DNA of 64,000 nucleotides from Haloterrigena sp. KLK7 (GCF_037914945.1 NZ_CP149787.1:1674001-1738000); one strand, 5' to 3'; shown: positions 9,606-18,296, counted from the stretch's first letter. Notes: generated by a model not told the origin, from the sequence alone. Translations and numbers: made by a program.

Positions 9606-9746
9606 TGCTACCGTGGCGCCGGGGTATTCCACACCCTCCCCAACCGATTCGCTCAGTCGCTACGCTCCGGCGCTCATCCCTCGCACAACGTCATCGACCG
9701 GACTCGCGCTCGCTCGTCCGATCGACAGCGCGCGCCACCGCATGCC
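9606..9746 (+). repeat. dispersed intergenic repeat, copy 2
   Basis: Forward copy starting CTGCTACCGTGGCGCC, with the core CCCTCCCCAACCGATTCGCT, then CTCATCCCTCGCAC and CGTCATCGACCGG, and ending GACAGCGCGCGCCACCGC. It aligns along its whole length to the copies at 15185 and 33398. Confidence 0.8.
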
Positions 9747-9898
9747 GATCGGCTGTCTCGAGTCGCAGGACGGAACGCCGTTCGGCGGTCGTTCTATCGC
9801 GGCTCGTCCGCAACCGACGCCTCGAGAAGCGCCCTGTCCCGACACTCGAGCGGGGATCAAGCGGGAGCCGAGCGGGCAACCGACTTGGACGAATCGAA

Positions 9899-11968
9899 CT
9901 AGTCGAACTTCTCGAGGAGGCGATCGTAGAAGACTGGTTCCGGGTCGCCATCGCCGTCGTTTGCGGGCGCGCCGCCGTTGGTCGCAACCGCGTCGTCCCG
10001 GGCTTCGTCGGCCAGTTTCTCGACGATCAGTTCGGGCGTCGACCGCGCGAGGTGGTCCTTGACGGGCGAACGGTTGACCTCGAGTTCGCCGTCAACGAGG
10101 CCGACCGCCTCGATGCCGTCGACGGTCACGTCGTAGTCGGCCATCTCGCGGATCTCGCCGGCCAGGTGGGAGACGAAGACGGCCGTCGCGCCGTTCTCTG
10201 AGAGCGCCTCGAGGATGCCGGCGATGATCTTCGCCGACGCGCCGGGTTCGGTGATGCTCTCGAGTTCGTCGACGAGCACGAGCGAGCCCTCGCCGCCCTG
10301 CGCGAGGTCGGCGAACTCCCGAACGGTGGACTCGAAGGCGCCCGCGTCGAGCGTTCCCTGGGTCTTGGCGTGGTAGTGGAGGTCGTCGAACCGCCGGAGG
10401 CGCACGCGCTCGGCCGGCACGGGGAGGCCCATGTGGGCCAGCACGACGACGCTGGCGACCAGATCCAGCGTCGAGGTCTTCCCGCCGCTGTTGACCCCCG
10501 ACAGCAGGGCGACGTCCGAGACCGCGTAGTCGACGGGATCGATGGCCTCGAGCGGTTCGTCCAGCAGCGGCGACTGGCCGCCCTCGATGGCGAAGCCGAC
10601 GGAATCGTCGCTCTCGGTCGCGGTTTCACCGCTCTCACCCACGAACTCCGGCATCGTACACTCGTACTCCCGCGCGAAGCGGGCGATGGCGAGTTCGACG
10701 TCCAGCTCGAGGGCGTCCCGAACGAGCTGGCGGGCGCCCTCGCGCTGGTCGGCCAGATCGGCCGCGAGCTCGCGTTTGAGCCGGCCGGCGCGGCGCTCCT
10801 TGGCCGCCGTGAGCTCCTCGCGAAGCCGCGAGACGACCGCCTCGTCGCGCTCGACCGGAAACGCCGGTTCGTCGCTGAACGCGCGCCGGGCGATCTCGCT
10901 CTCCCCCTGATCGAGGTCGAGCGCGTCGACGAGGTGCTCGCGGGCGGCCTCGACGGCCGCGGCGTACTCGTCGGCCAGTTCGCGCGCGAGCAGGGAGTCG
11001 ACGCCGGCGCCCCGCTCGACTAAGGAGAGCAGGTCCGAGCCCTCGATCGTCACGTCCTGTTCGCGGATCGCCTCCCGCAGGCGGTCGTTGGCCACGCTTT
11101 CCGCCGCGCTCGCGGCCGCGTCCAGATCGTCGACCGCCGTCGTCAGGCGATCGAGTTCGTCGTCGCCCGCGACGGTGCCGTCCTCGTCGAGCCGCGAGAG
11201 GCCGTCCTCGAGGGCCTCGAGGTCGCAGGCCGGTTCCAGGTCCGCCGTTCGATGCACCTCGACGGCCGCCTGCAAGCGGTCCCGGTTGCGCGCGAAGAAG
11301 GACAGCGGCCGCTCCGGGACTACCTCCGCCGGGTTCTCGAGCGCGTCGGGTTTGACCTGCACGTCGCCCTCGAGGGTGACGCCGGCGAACGACTCGTCCA
11401 GGGCGATCACGGTCGAGTAGCCCCGCGCGAGTTCGGCCAGCCCCTGCGCGTCCTCGACGACCTCGACGGAGAGTTCCGGGATCGCCTCGCGCGCTTCGGA
11501 GTAGCGCTCGGCGTCGGTCGTCGCCAGACAGCGCTCGCGGACGCGAACGTCGCCCGGATTCCGAAGGGGTTCGAGGCCCTCGAGGGCTTCGAGCACCGCG
11601 TCGTCGTAGTCGCGCTCGATGGCTTCGCGGGCGAACGCCTGGACGTCCTCGATGCGCGAGCGGCGCGGACTCGGGTAGATCGTCTCGAGTCGCTGGGCGG
11701 CGTAGTCGGTGACGGTCCGCGCTTGCAGCAGATCGAGCACCTCCCGGTAGACCTCGCGGGCGCGGTCGGTCGCGAGGAAGCCGCCGGGATCGTCGTGTTC
11801 CTGTCGGATCGCGCCGCGCGCGATGCGCGCGGCCCGCCCCTGTGTGATCCCCGGCGCGGTCGCGATCGTCGCGACGTCGCCCCGCCGCAGCGCGCGCTCG
11901 GGCTCGTCGAGCGCTTCCAGCGCCCGAGCGGTCTTTTCGCCGACGCCCGGGATCGTCTCGAGATCCAT
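9899..11968 (-). CDS. MutS2-like DNA-binding ATPase with N-terminal helix-hairpin-helix
   Basis: 689 residues from ATG 11968 (MDLETIPGVGEKTARALEAL). Residues 1-60 form a double helix-hairpin-helix. The central region is helical with long charged segments like the MutS lever and clamp. The C-terminal ABC-type ATPase has Walker A SGVNSGGKTS (about 488-497) and Walker B LVLVDELES (about 566), followed by TAVFVSHLAGE. The mismatch-binding N-terminal domain of MutS1 and the Smr nuclease tail of bacterial MutS2 are both absent. Likely roles are recombination or branched-DNA processing, inferred from the family. Confidence 0.88.
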   Translation of the reverse strand: MDLETIPGVGEKTARALEALDEPERALRRGDVATIATAPGITQGRAARIARGAIRQEHDDPGGFLATDRAREVYREVLDLLQARTVTDYAAQRLETIYPSPRRSRIEDVQAFAREAIERDYDDAVLEALEGLEPLRNPGDVRVRERCLATTDAERYSEAREAIPELSVEVVEDAQGLAELARGYSTVIALDESFAGVTLEGDVQVKPDALENPAEVVPERPLSFFARNRDRLQAAVEVHRTADLEPACDLEALEDGLSRLDEDGTVAGDDELDRLTTAVDDLDAAASAAESVANDRLREAIREQDVTIEGSDLLSLVERGAGVDSLLARELADEYAAAVEAAREHLVDALDLDQGESEIARRAFSDEPAFPVERDEAVVSRLREELTAAKERRAGRLKRELAADLADQREGARQLVRDALELDVELAIARFAREYECTMPEFVGESGETATESDDSVGFAIEGGQSPLLDEPLEAIDPVDYAVSDVALLSGVNSGGKTSTLDLVASVVVLAHMGLPVPAERVRLRRFDDLHYHAKTQGTLDAGAFESTVREFADLAQGGEGSLVLVDELESITEPGASAKIIAGILEALSENGATAVFVSHLAGEIREMADYDVTVDGIEAVGLVDGELEVNRSPVKDHLARSTPELIVEKLADEARDDAVATNGGAPANDGDGDPEPVFYDRLLEKFD

Positions 11969-12048
11969 TGCTTCTCGACGGTCGTATCCAACCGGAGCGA
12001 GAAAAAGTTCCCGCCCGGTTTTTCGCGGTCGGCGTGGTAGCTCGGCGC

Positions 12049-13641
12049 ATGCCAACCGGAGCGCTCGACTACCACCGCCGGACGAAACACTCGCCCAGAA
12101 GCGTCCGCGAGGGGAGTACGGGACTGAATTTCGACAACAAGCCGACGCCGTACAAGGCGTACGTCGACCTGCCGTCGATACCGCTCGCCGAGCGGATCCG
12201 GCCGCCCCAGCAGCCGGCGCTGTCGGCGATCGCCGAGCCGACGCCCGACGGCGACTCGAGGCGGGAGCGACGTCCCGACCGCGAGACCGTCACGACGCTC
12301 TGTTACTACGCTGCGGGTATCACGAAGGAGATCGACCTCCGAAACCGGACGAAACTGTTCCGTGCGGCGGCGACCACCGGCGCGCTCTACCACGTCGATC
12401 TGTACGTCGTCTGCGGCGACCTCGAGGGGTCGGACGACGCCTCGACTGCCGATCGCGACCTCGAGGCCGGCGTCTATCACTTCGATCCCCGAACGCTCTC
12501 GCTCGACGTCCTCCGCGAGGGCGACTACCGCGACGTCTTGGCGGCCGCCACCGAGTACGACGCCGTTACCGACGCGCCGCTATCGGTCGTCGCGACCTCG
12601 ACGTGGTGGCGAAACGCCTGGAAGTACGAGGCTCGCACCGTCCGTCACGCCTTCTGGGACTCGGGAACGACGCTGGCGAACCTGCTCTCGGTCGCCCACG
12701 CGCTGGACTACCGCGCCGAGGTCGTCACCGGCTTCGCCGATCGACCCGTCGCCGATCTGCTCGGCGTCGATCCCGAGCGGGAGGTGCCCCTCGAGATCGT
12801 CCCGATCGGCGCGGGCGCGCCCGTTCCGAGTTCGGCGTCCGCCGATATCGACCCGATCGATCCCGCTACTGAAACTCTCTCACCGAACGAACGGGAATTT
12901 CCGCTGATCCACGAGGCCTGGCAGGCCGGAACGCTCGAGGACGGTGCCGCTGCCGAGTCATGGCGCGCCAGGGGACCGAGGGAGAACCGGACGATCGGCA
13001 CCCGCGACCCCGGCAACGGCGAGCGCGTTCCGCTCGAGCCGGTCGGCCACGAGCGGGCCTCGAGCCGTCCTCTCCATCGAACGATCCGTCGACGCGGCTC
13101 CTGTCGCGAGTACGAGCGCGAGCCGATCAGCTTCAGACAGCTATCGACCGTGCTCGACCGGGCCGTCCGCGGCGTTCCGATGGACGTGCGGGGCGGGGCC
13201 GACCGGAGCGAGACCGGAGCCGACCCGCCGCTCTCGTTCGTCGACCCCTATCTGATCGTCAACGGCGTCGACGGTCTCGAGTCGGGCAGCTACCACTACC
13301 ACCCCGACGCGGGCGAACTCGAGCGGCTGCAGTCGGGCGAGTTCCGTCGGGAGGCGAGCCACCTCGCGCTGGACCAGCGCCTCGGCGGCGAGGCCGCCGT
13401 CTGCATCTATTTCCTGACCGACTTAGAGGCGCTCGTCGACGCGCTCGGTGATCGCAGCTATCGCGCGGCCCAACTCGAGGCCGCGCTGACGGCGGGCCGA
13501 CTGTACCTGGGAACCTACGCCCACCGGACGCTGGGCGGGACGGGGCTGACCTTCTACGACGACGTCGTGACGGATTTCTTCGCGCCGCGTGCCGCCGGAC
13601 AAACGCCGATGTTCCTGTACACGATGGGGCGGCCGGCCTGA
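12049..13641 (+). CDS. SagB-type nitroreductase/dehydrogenase, two-domain
   Basis: 530 residues with two nitroreductase-like halves. The first (about 10-255) starts with HRRTKHSPRSV and contains TLCYYAAGITKE, YHFDPRTLSLDVLREGDYRDV and RHAFWDSGTTLANLL. The second (about 345-530) starts with RRGSCREYEREPISFRQLS and contains PYLIVNGVDGLESGSYHYHP and LEAALTAGRLYLGTYAHRTL. This tandem layout is typical of the SagB/ThcOx FMN-dependent oxidoreductases that oxidise azolines in RiPP pathways. No YcaO, precursor or other RiPP gene is nearby, so the physiological substrate is open. It diverges from the mutS-like gene across 80 bp. Confidence 0.87.
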   Translation: MPTGALDYHRRTKHSPRSVREGSTGLNFDNKPTPYKAYVDLPSIPLAERIRPPQQPALSAIAEPTPDGDSRRERRPDRETVTTLCYYAAGITKEIDLRNRTKLFRAAATTGALYHVDLYVVCGDLEGSDDASTADRDLEAGVYHFDPRTLSLDVLREGDYRDVLAAATEYDAVTDAPLSVVATSTWWRNAWKYEARTVRHAFWDSGTTLANLLSVAHALDYRAEVVTGFADRPVADLLGVDPEREVPLEIVPIGAGAPVPSSASADIDPIDPATETLSPNEREFPLIHEAWQAGTLEDGAAAESWRARGPRENRTIGTRDPGNGERVPLEPVGHERASSRPLHRTIRRRGSCREYEREPISFRQLSTVLDRAVRGVPMDVRGGADRSETGADPPLSFVDPYLIVNGVDGLESGSYHYHPDAGELERLQSGEFRREASHLALDQRLGGEAAVCIYFLTDLEALVDALGDRSYRAAQLEAALTAGRLYLGTYAHRTLGGTGLTFYDDVVTDFFAPRAAGQTPMFLYTMGRPA

Positions 13642-13765
13642 GCGAGCGCGCGGCCGTCGCGACGCGGGAACGGGCCGACAGGCGACGCGGGTCGACGGGC
13701 GGTCCGGAGACACGCGCCGACGTCGGTGTCGCACTTTTATACGGCCGCGCGTTACCCACTCGACT

Positions 13766-13864
13766 ATGCAGACCAGACCGCCCCTCGGTTCGTCGGCGCG
13801 GTACCGACTCGGATCGATCCCCACTCCGAACGGACGGCGACGAGAGGGGACGCATGGAGTATGA
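13766..13864 (+). CDS. candidate 32-codon upstream ORF of the DUF368 gene
   Basis: Begins MQTRPPLGSS and is rich in Arg and Pro. Its ATG lies about 28 nt after a strong box A, CTTTTATAC (13733-13741), exactly where leaderless starts sit elsewhere in this window. The stop codon (13862-13864) falls inside the DUF368 gene, 11 nt past that gene's ATG and in another frame. Translation is not demonstrated; the alternative is an 88-nt untranslated leader. Confidence 0.4.
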   Translation: MQTRPPLGSSARYRLGSIPTPNGRRREGTHGV

Positions 13865-14810
13865 ACGCACCGACGTGGTCGACCGCGTCGAACTGCTTCG
13901 CGCCTACGCGTACGGCCTCTGTATGGGCGCGGTCGACGCCCTGCCCGGCGTCTCGGGCGGCACCATCGCGCTCCTGCTCGGCTTCTACGGACGGCTGATC
14001 GCCGCCGTGACCGCGCTCACCCCCGGACGGGCGCTCACCGTCCTGCGAGGGTATCGCCCCGAGCGGCGCTCCCAGGCCCGGGACGCGCTCCTCGAGATGG
14101 ACCTCCAGTTCCTGCTGCCCCTCGGCGTCGGGATGGTCACCGCCGTCGTCTTCATCGCGGACATCGTCTCGTCGCTCGAGTCGTCCCACCCGATCGCCCT
14201 GTTCGGCTTCTTCACCGGCCTGATCGCCGCCTCGGCGGTCGCCCTCTACCGGAGCCTCGAGATCTCCTCGCCGAGCCACGTCGTCGCCGGGCTGGCCGGT
14301 GCCGGGCTCGCCTTGCTGGTCGCCGCCGACGTCGTCCAACTTCCGGGCAGCGGCGGAGTCGTGATCTTCCTCGCCGGCGCCGTCGCCATCAGCGCGATGA
14401 TCCTGCCGGGGATCTCGGGCTCGCTCATCCTGATCCTGCTCGGCCAGTACGTCTACCTCTCCGGGGAACTGAGCGCGTTCGTTCACGCGGTCACCGACCT
14501 CGTCGTCGGCGGCTCGCTCGCGGCCGTCGTCGACCCGGGGACGACCGTCGCGCTGTTCGTCGCCGGCGGGATCGTCGGGCTCGTGACGATCGCTCGCGTC
14601 GTCCGCGCGGCGCTGGCCCGCCACCGCGAGGTAACGATGATCTTTCTGGTGAGTCTGATCGCCGGGTCGACTCCCGCCCCGCTGCACAATATCGGCGAGG
14701 CGTCCGCGTGGACGGTCGAGACGGTCGCATTGACGGCCGCGTGGGCGGTTCTCGGAGCCGTCGCCCTCTTCGGGCTCGAGCGCCTCGTCGGCGGCTTCGA
14801 TCCGGAGTGA
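13854..14810 (+). CDS. DUF368 membrane protein (PopT-type polyprenyl-phosphate transporter family)
   Basis: 318 residues, about eight to nine transmembrane spans. The family signature is at the start (YAYGLCMGAVDALPGVSGGTIALLLGFYGRLI) and again in the inverted second half (ISAMILPGISGSLILILLGQY). DUF368/PopT proteins have been shown in bacteria to recycle the lipid carrier undecaprenyl phosphate across the membrane. Here the cargo would be dolichyl phosphate, used in S-layer glycosylation (inference). A GAGGGG ribosome site (13845-13850) precedes ATG 13854. The promoter at 13733 lies 110 bp upstream, leaving room for the short ORF at 13766. Confidence 0.92.
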   Translation: MEYERTDVVDRVELLRAYAYGLCMGAVDALPGVSGGTIALLLGFYGRLIAAVTALTPGRALTVLRGYRPERRSQARDALLEMDLQFLLPLGVGMVTAVVFIADIVSSLESSHPIALFGFFTGLIAASAVALYRSLEISSPSHVVAGLAGAGLALLVAADVVQLPGSGGVVIFLAGAVAISAMILPGISGSLILILLGQYVYLSGELSAFVHAVTDLVVGGSLAAVVDPGTTVALFVAGGIVGLVTIARVVRAALARHREVTMIFLVSLIAGSTPAPLHNIGEASAWTVETVALTAAWAVLGAVALFGLERLVGGFDPE

Positions 14811-14888
14811 CCGACGGCTCGAGGGCGGTTCGGCCGCGCTTGCGCGGGCCGGGACGCTCGTTATTCGGTCGGCGTCCCGAGGACGGAT

Positions 14889-15113
14889 ATGGTACTCAAA
14901 AAACTCCTCGGCTCGAAGGCGACGCGGTCGCTGACGGTGGTCTCGGTACTCTCCGACGCGAAACGGGCGTTCGACGGCGGTAACAGGACTCGCGGCCTCC
15001 TGCTGGTCGGCGTCGCCGTCCTCGCCTGGAAGTGGACGGTCCTCGGCATGGCCGCGCAGGGCATCGTCAAACTGCTCCGCCGCGGCGGGTCGTCGGCCTC
15101 GAGTCCCGCGTGA
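14889..15113 (+). CDS. small membrane protein, hypothetical (74 aa)
   Basis: Begins MVLKKLLGSKATRSLTVVSVLSDAKRAF. One hydrophobic span (GLLLVGVAVLAWKWTVLGMAA, about 37-57) is followed by a basic, Ser-rich tail. Basic residues precede the span, so the N-terminus is probably cytoplasmic. It lies 78 bp after the DUF368 gene on the same strand and may be co-transcribed. Function unknown. Confidence 0.65.
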   Translation: MVLKKLLGSKATRSLTVVSVLSDAKRAFDGGNRTRGLLLVGVAVLAWKWTVLGMAAQGIVKLLRRGGSSASSPA

Positions 15114-15153
15114 GTGGCCGGAATCCCGTTCGCAACTCGAGTATTCGAGACCG

Positions 15154-15195
15154 TACGGATTACGCTACTGTCGTTACGGATTACGCTACTGTCGT
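15154..15195 (+). repeat. 21-bp tandem duplication
   Basis: Two perfect, contiguous copies of a 21-bp unit (TACGGATTACGCTACTGTCG plus T). The second copy runs into the start of the dispersed repeat at 15185, so the duplication touches the element boundary. Confidence 0.85.
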
Positions 15196-15327
15196 GGCAA
15201 CTGGGGGTTCCACGCCCTCCCCAGCCGATTCGCTCGTTCACTTCACTCTCTCGCTCGTCCCTCGCACGATGTTGTCGGCCGTCCTCGGTATCACTCGGCC
15301 GGCCGACGGCGCGCGCCACCGTACGCC
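15185..15327 (+). repeat. dispersed intergenic repeat, copy 3
   Basis: Forward copy: CTACTGTCGTGGCAAC, then CACGCCCTCCCCAGCCGATT, CGCTCGTCCCTCGCACGATG, and GGCGCGCGCCACCGTACG at the end. It lies in the gap between the small membrane protein and the convergent gene at 15397. Confidence 0.85.
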
Positions 15328-15396
15328 AGTTCGCGCTTCGAGGTACTGGTTTCACGTCCGTCTGCAGAGACGACGAGCAGTGGGATCACCGACGAA

Positions 15397-15741
15397 TCAC
15401 TCGTCCCCGAAATCGGCGTCCTCGAAGTTATCGTTCGCGAGTTCGTCGATCATGTCCTCGATCTCTTCTGCCTTCTCGTCGTCCAGATCCTCGACCGCGC
15501 CGACGCCGTGACCGCCGCTCTTGGCCGTCTGAAGTGCGTTCTTGTTCAGCTTCCCGTCCGGATCGACGACGGGCAGTTTCAGGTCCGTGAAGTTCTCCGG
15601 CGGAAACCCCGACGACGAGAGAATGAAGTGGTCCGCGACCTCCCCTAAGTCGTCCGTGTCGAAGTCCTCGAGTTGCGGCTCGTCCCACTCCTCGGTCGTC
15701 GTTCCCGAAAAGTCGGGCTCGTGCATCTCGTAGTCGGTCAT
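15397..15741 (-). CDS. acidic hypothetical protein (114 aa) with phage-capsid-protease-like segment
   Basis: Starts MTDYEMHEPDFSGTTTEEW. It is very acidic throughout and ends NFEDADFGDE. Residues ~55-85 (LPVVDPDGKLNKNALQTAK, then GVGAVEDLDDEKA) resemble a short segment seen in phage head-maturation and XkdF-like proteins, where a conserved LPV.D.dG..N...l.aA pattern occurs. That likeness is from memory and no phage genes surround this one. ATG 15741 was chosen because the longer frame upstream runs antisense through narK. Function unknown. Confidence 0.7.
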   Translation of the reverse strand: MTDYEMHEPDFSGTTTEEWDEPQLEDFDTDDLGEVADHFILSSSGFPPENFTDLKLPVVDPDGKLNKNALQTAKSGGHGVGAVEDLDDEKAEEIEDMIDELANDNFEDADFGDE

Positions 15742-15858
15742 ATGCGGACCGTCGGCGACGCGAGGAATCGAACTAGTCCCTGCGCTCGCAACGGTCTCGA
15801 GTCGCAGTACGACGTCCCGTCGATACGCCTTTTTCCCGCGACCGACAACACCGACGCG

Positions 15859-16536
15859 ATGGAGTCGCCGACGATCACCGTCGTCCGCAACGAGGTCGAT
15901 TCCGACTGCGAGTACCACTGCGACGCGCTCGAGCGGTTCGTTTCGAAGGCCGCGGCTACTACGCGAACGGTCGACTACCCCGCCGGCGAACGGCCCGCCC
16001 TCGAGGCCACCGACGGCGTCGTCATCACGGGGAGTACCGCGGGGGTCTACGAGGTCGACGACCGACCGTGGATCGCCGAGCAGAAACGGCTCGTTCGGGA
16101 ACTGATCGATCGCGAACTCCCGACGCTGGGCGTCTGCTTCGGCCATCAGATCGCCAACGCGGCGCTCGGCGGCACCGTCGAGCACGTCGAGACGACCGCG
16201 CGACCGGTCGCCGCCGACCTCGACGACGACCCGCTCTTCGACGGCGTCTCGTCGGTCGTCCCAGTCACGCACGGCGATATCGTCACCGACACCGGTGCGG
16301 AGATGGAGATCATCGGCTCGGCCGACTACTACCCCGCGTTCGCCACGCGCCACCGGACGGCGCCGCTGTGGACGGTGCAGTTCCACCCCGAGTTCACCGC
16401 CGATCTGCGCGACCGCCTCGAGGCCGATTTCGGCTGGACCGAAGACGATCGCGGATTCGAAGCGGTGAACGCGACCCGCGTCGTCGAGAACTTCGCGTCG
16501 ATCGTCGCGGACGCGGACTCGAATTCGGACGCGTAG
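15859..16536 (+). CDS. class I glutamine amidotransferase-like protein
   Basis: 225 residues. The class I amidotransferase triad is present: nucleophile Cys in PTLGVCFGHQIANAALGG (about residue 94), then His and Glu in WTVQFHPEFTADL. DGVVITGSTAGVYE precedes it, as in GuaA-type domains. There is no synthetase domain, so it either serves a separate partner or is a free-standing GMP synthase glutaminase homolog. Its relatives in haloarchaea are usually annotated as GMP synthase subunit A-like. ATG 15859 gives the family N-terminus (TITVVRNE). Confidence 0.88.
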   Translation: MESPTITVVRNEVDSDCEYHCDALERFVSKAAATTRTVDYPAGERPALEATDGVVITGSTAGVYEVDDRPWIAEQKRLVRELIDRELPTLGVCFGHQIANAALGGTVEHVETTARPVAADLDDDPLFDGVSSVVPVTHGDIVTDTGAEMEIIGSADYYPAFATRHRTAPLWTVQFHPEFTADLRDRLEADFGWTEDDRGFEAVNATRVVENFASIVADADSNSDA

Positions 16537-16631
16537 CGCCGACGCCCGTACCGCGGGCGGGACCTGGCGCGGCGGCCGCGAGGACGACCGTCTCGAGTTC
16601 CGAAGGAAGGGAGCCGGTATGGACCCGGTCG

Positions 16632-17969
16632 TCAGTCGTTGCTGGTCGGGCTCGCGCCGCTTCCGCCTCCGTTGCTCGTGGCCGGGTTCTCGGAGATGAG
16701 CCAGCCGTTTTCCGTCGCGCGCTCGGCGATGTGGGGCTGGAACACCCATGCGCTCAGCGCGATGATCGGGATCATCGTGGCGCCGACGACCGCGTAGCCG
16801 AGGTGGAGGTTCGACAGGAACGGCGCGGCGAAGATCAGCGGGTAGATCGACCCGCCGGAGGAGCCGATGCCGCCGACGAAGCCGGCCACGGAGCCCGAGT
16901 TGTCGGGGAACATCGCGGGCACTTGGGCGAAGATCGCGCCCTCGGAGAACGCGCAGCCGACGCCGACGAAGAAGCCGGCGACGACGGCGACGTAGATGTT
17001 CCCGGTCAGGCCGGCCGCCGTCATGCCGAACATCGCGAACATGACGAATACGAGCGTCGCGAACGTCCATTGTTCGCGGTAGCGACCCGTGAACACCGGG
17101 AGGATGTTCGTCTCCTCGCGCGCGACGAGGTCGCTGACGTAGCCCCCGATCGGGCGGAGCAGCCCCGCCGCGATCGAGAACGTCGCCGCGAACGTCGCCG
17201 CGATCACGATGTCGCTCTGGCCGAACGCCTCGCGGTAGTAGGTGCCCAGCCAGCCGTTCATCGCCAGCTCGAGGCCGAAGGTCATGACGTACGCCACCGC
17301 GAGCACGACCGCGCCGTGGCGCGTCGCGATGTAGAGCCACTGATCCAGGCTGACGCCCTGCTTGGTCTCCGCGCGTTTCGCGTCGCTCTTCGCCGCGTCG
17401 CCGAAGACGAAGTAGAGGACGCCGAGGACGACGGCGAGCACGCCGGTGTAGAAGAACGCGGCCCGCCAGTTCGACGAGAACAGCGGTCCGGCGTACCCCT
17501 CACCGAAGATCCGCGGCAGAGTGAAGTACGCGCCCAGTCCCGCGCCGGCGTTGCCGATTCCGGCGAAGATCCCCTCTGCCGTTCCCAGGTTCTCCTCCTC
17601 GAACCACTCGGAGACGTGCTGGATCCCGATGACGAAGGTGATCCCCGCCAGCGAGGCGACGATCCGCGAGGCGGTGAACACTTCGTAGGTCCGTGCGAAC
17701 GCGCTGATAATCGCGAAGGTCCCGACGAGGAGCATCGTTCCCCCCGCGGTCACCGGGGCCCCGTATCTGTCGGTCAGCGGCCCGACGATGATCCGGCCGA
17801 GCGGGACGGCGATGACGGCCGCACTCGAGACGATCCCGAGCTGAGCCACCGAGAGCCCGAACTCGTCGGCGATCTCGCCCGTGAAGGGAGCGAAGGAGAA
17901 CCAGATGACGAACCCGAGGTTGAACATCGCCGTCGCGAGGATCAGGTTCTTGTACTTCGCGGGGATCAT
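16632..17969 (-). CDS. narK: NarK-type nitrate/nitrite MFS transporter
   Basis: 445 residues with 12 predicted membrane spans. The start MIPAKYKNLILATAMFNLGF and the helix-1 stretch VIWFSFAPFTGEIADEF are typical of nitrate/nitrite porters. Both nitrate-signature regions are present: FAGIGNAGAGLGAYF after helix 4, and GFVGGIGSSGGSIYPLIF in helix 11. It probably imports nitrate or exports nitrite. No nitrate reductase genes lie in the window. The 327-bp A+T-richer region upstream (17970-18296) should hold its promoter. Confidence 0.9.
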   Translation of the reverse strand: MIPAKYKNLILATAMFNLGFVIWFSFAPFTGEIADEFGLSVAQLGIVSSAAVIAVPLGRIIVGPLTDRYGAPVTAGGTMLLVGTFAIISAFARTYEVFTASRIVASLAGITFVIGIQHVSEWFEEENLGTAEGIFAGIGNAGAGLGAYFTLPRIFGEGYAGPLFSSNWRAAFFYTGVLAVVLGVLYFVFGDAAKSDAKRAETKQGVSLDQWLYIATRHGAVVLAVAYVMTFGLELAMNGWLGTYYREAFGQSDIVIAATFAATFSIAAGLLRPIGGYVSDLVAREETNILPVFTGRYREQWTFATLVFVMFAMFGMTAAGLTGNIYVAVVAGFFVGVGCAFSEGAIFAQVPAMFPDNSGSVAGFVGGIGSSGGSIYPLIFAAPFLSNLHLGYAVVGATMIPIIALSAWVFQPHIAERATENGWLISENPATSNGGGSGASPTSND

Positions 17970-18296
17970 ACGGTCGCCTCACCCCCGGCTACCCGTTGGC
18001 GCGCTCGCAGTTCGAGCGCTGAACGAAATGTGGTAGTACAAATGTCCGGCTCGACACGACTTCGACTCGATTTTGGGCACATATTACGAATTAGTCTGGC
18101 CTTTCGACGCTACATAAGCGTATTTATTAGACGGTTCTAACAATAGTGCGCAGTGGCTATCGGACTAAACACCCTCTAGGACTTCGACGACGTCAACGAA
18201 TCGGGAATAGAAAATTAAAAGATAACTATATATGTGGGTATAGTGGATGGATGTTTCTGAATAGGTCGAGAACGAGAAAAACCACCTGCCGAAACC
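17970..18296. other. A+T-rich intergenic region upstream of narK
   Basis: 327 bp between narK and the MC1 gene, both on the minus strand, so it holds the narK promoter at one end and the MC1 terminator at the other. It is clearly richer in A+T than its surroundings around 18050-18250 (for example AAAATTAAAAGATAACTATA). I find no convincing gene; the open frame at 18146-18346 has no haloarchaeal codon character. Confidence 0.6.
18270..18290 (-). terminator. T-rich terminator after the MC1 gene
   Basis: On the minus strand, just past the stop at 18297, the sequence reads GGTGGTTTTTCTCGTT. A run of five Ts after a short G/C stretch is a typical archaeal terminator. Confidence 0.6.

Larger units (their letters stand above)
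9299..9898. other. intergenic region holding an inverted pair of dispersed repeats
   Basis: 600 bp without a supportable gene. Most of it is two copies of the dispersed repeat family described separately (9440-9552 reverse, 9606-9746 forward), which face each other around a 53-bp centre. The open frames that cross it read repeat DNA. The remaining sequence (9299-9439 and 9747-9898) shows nothing I recognise; 9747-9898 may carry the 3' end of the mutS-like transcript. Confidence 0.6.

Noticed and set aside
15397-17340. 647-codon open frame on the minus strand
   Set aside because: It overlaps narK (same strand, other frame) and the amidotransferase gene (other strand). Only its last 114 codons look like a real protein, annotated at 15397-15741.
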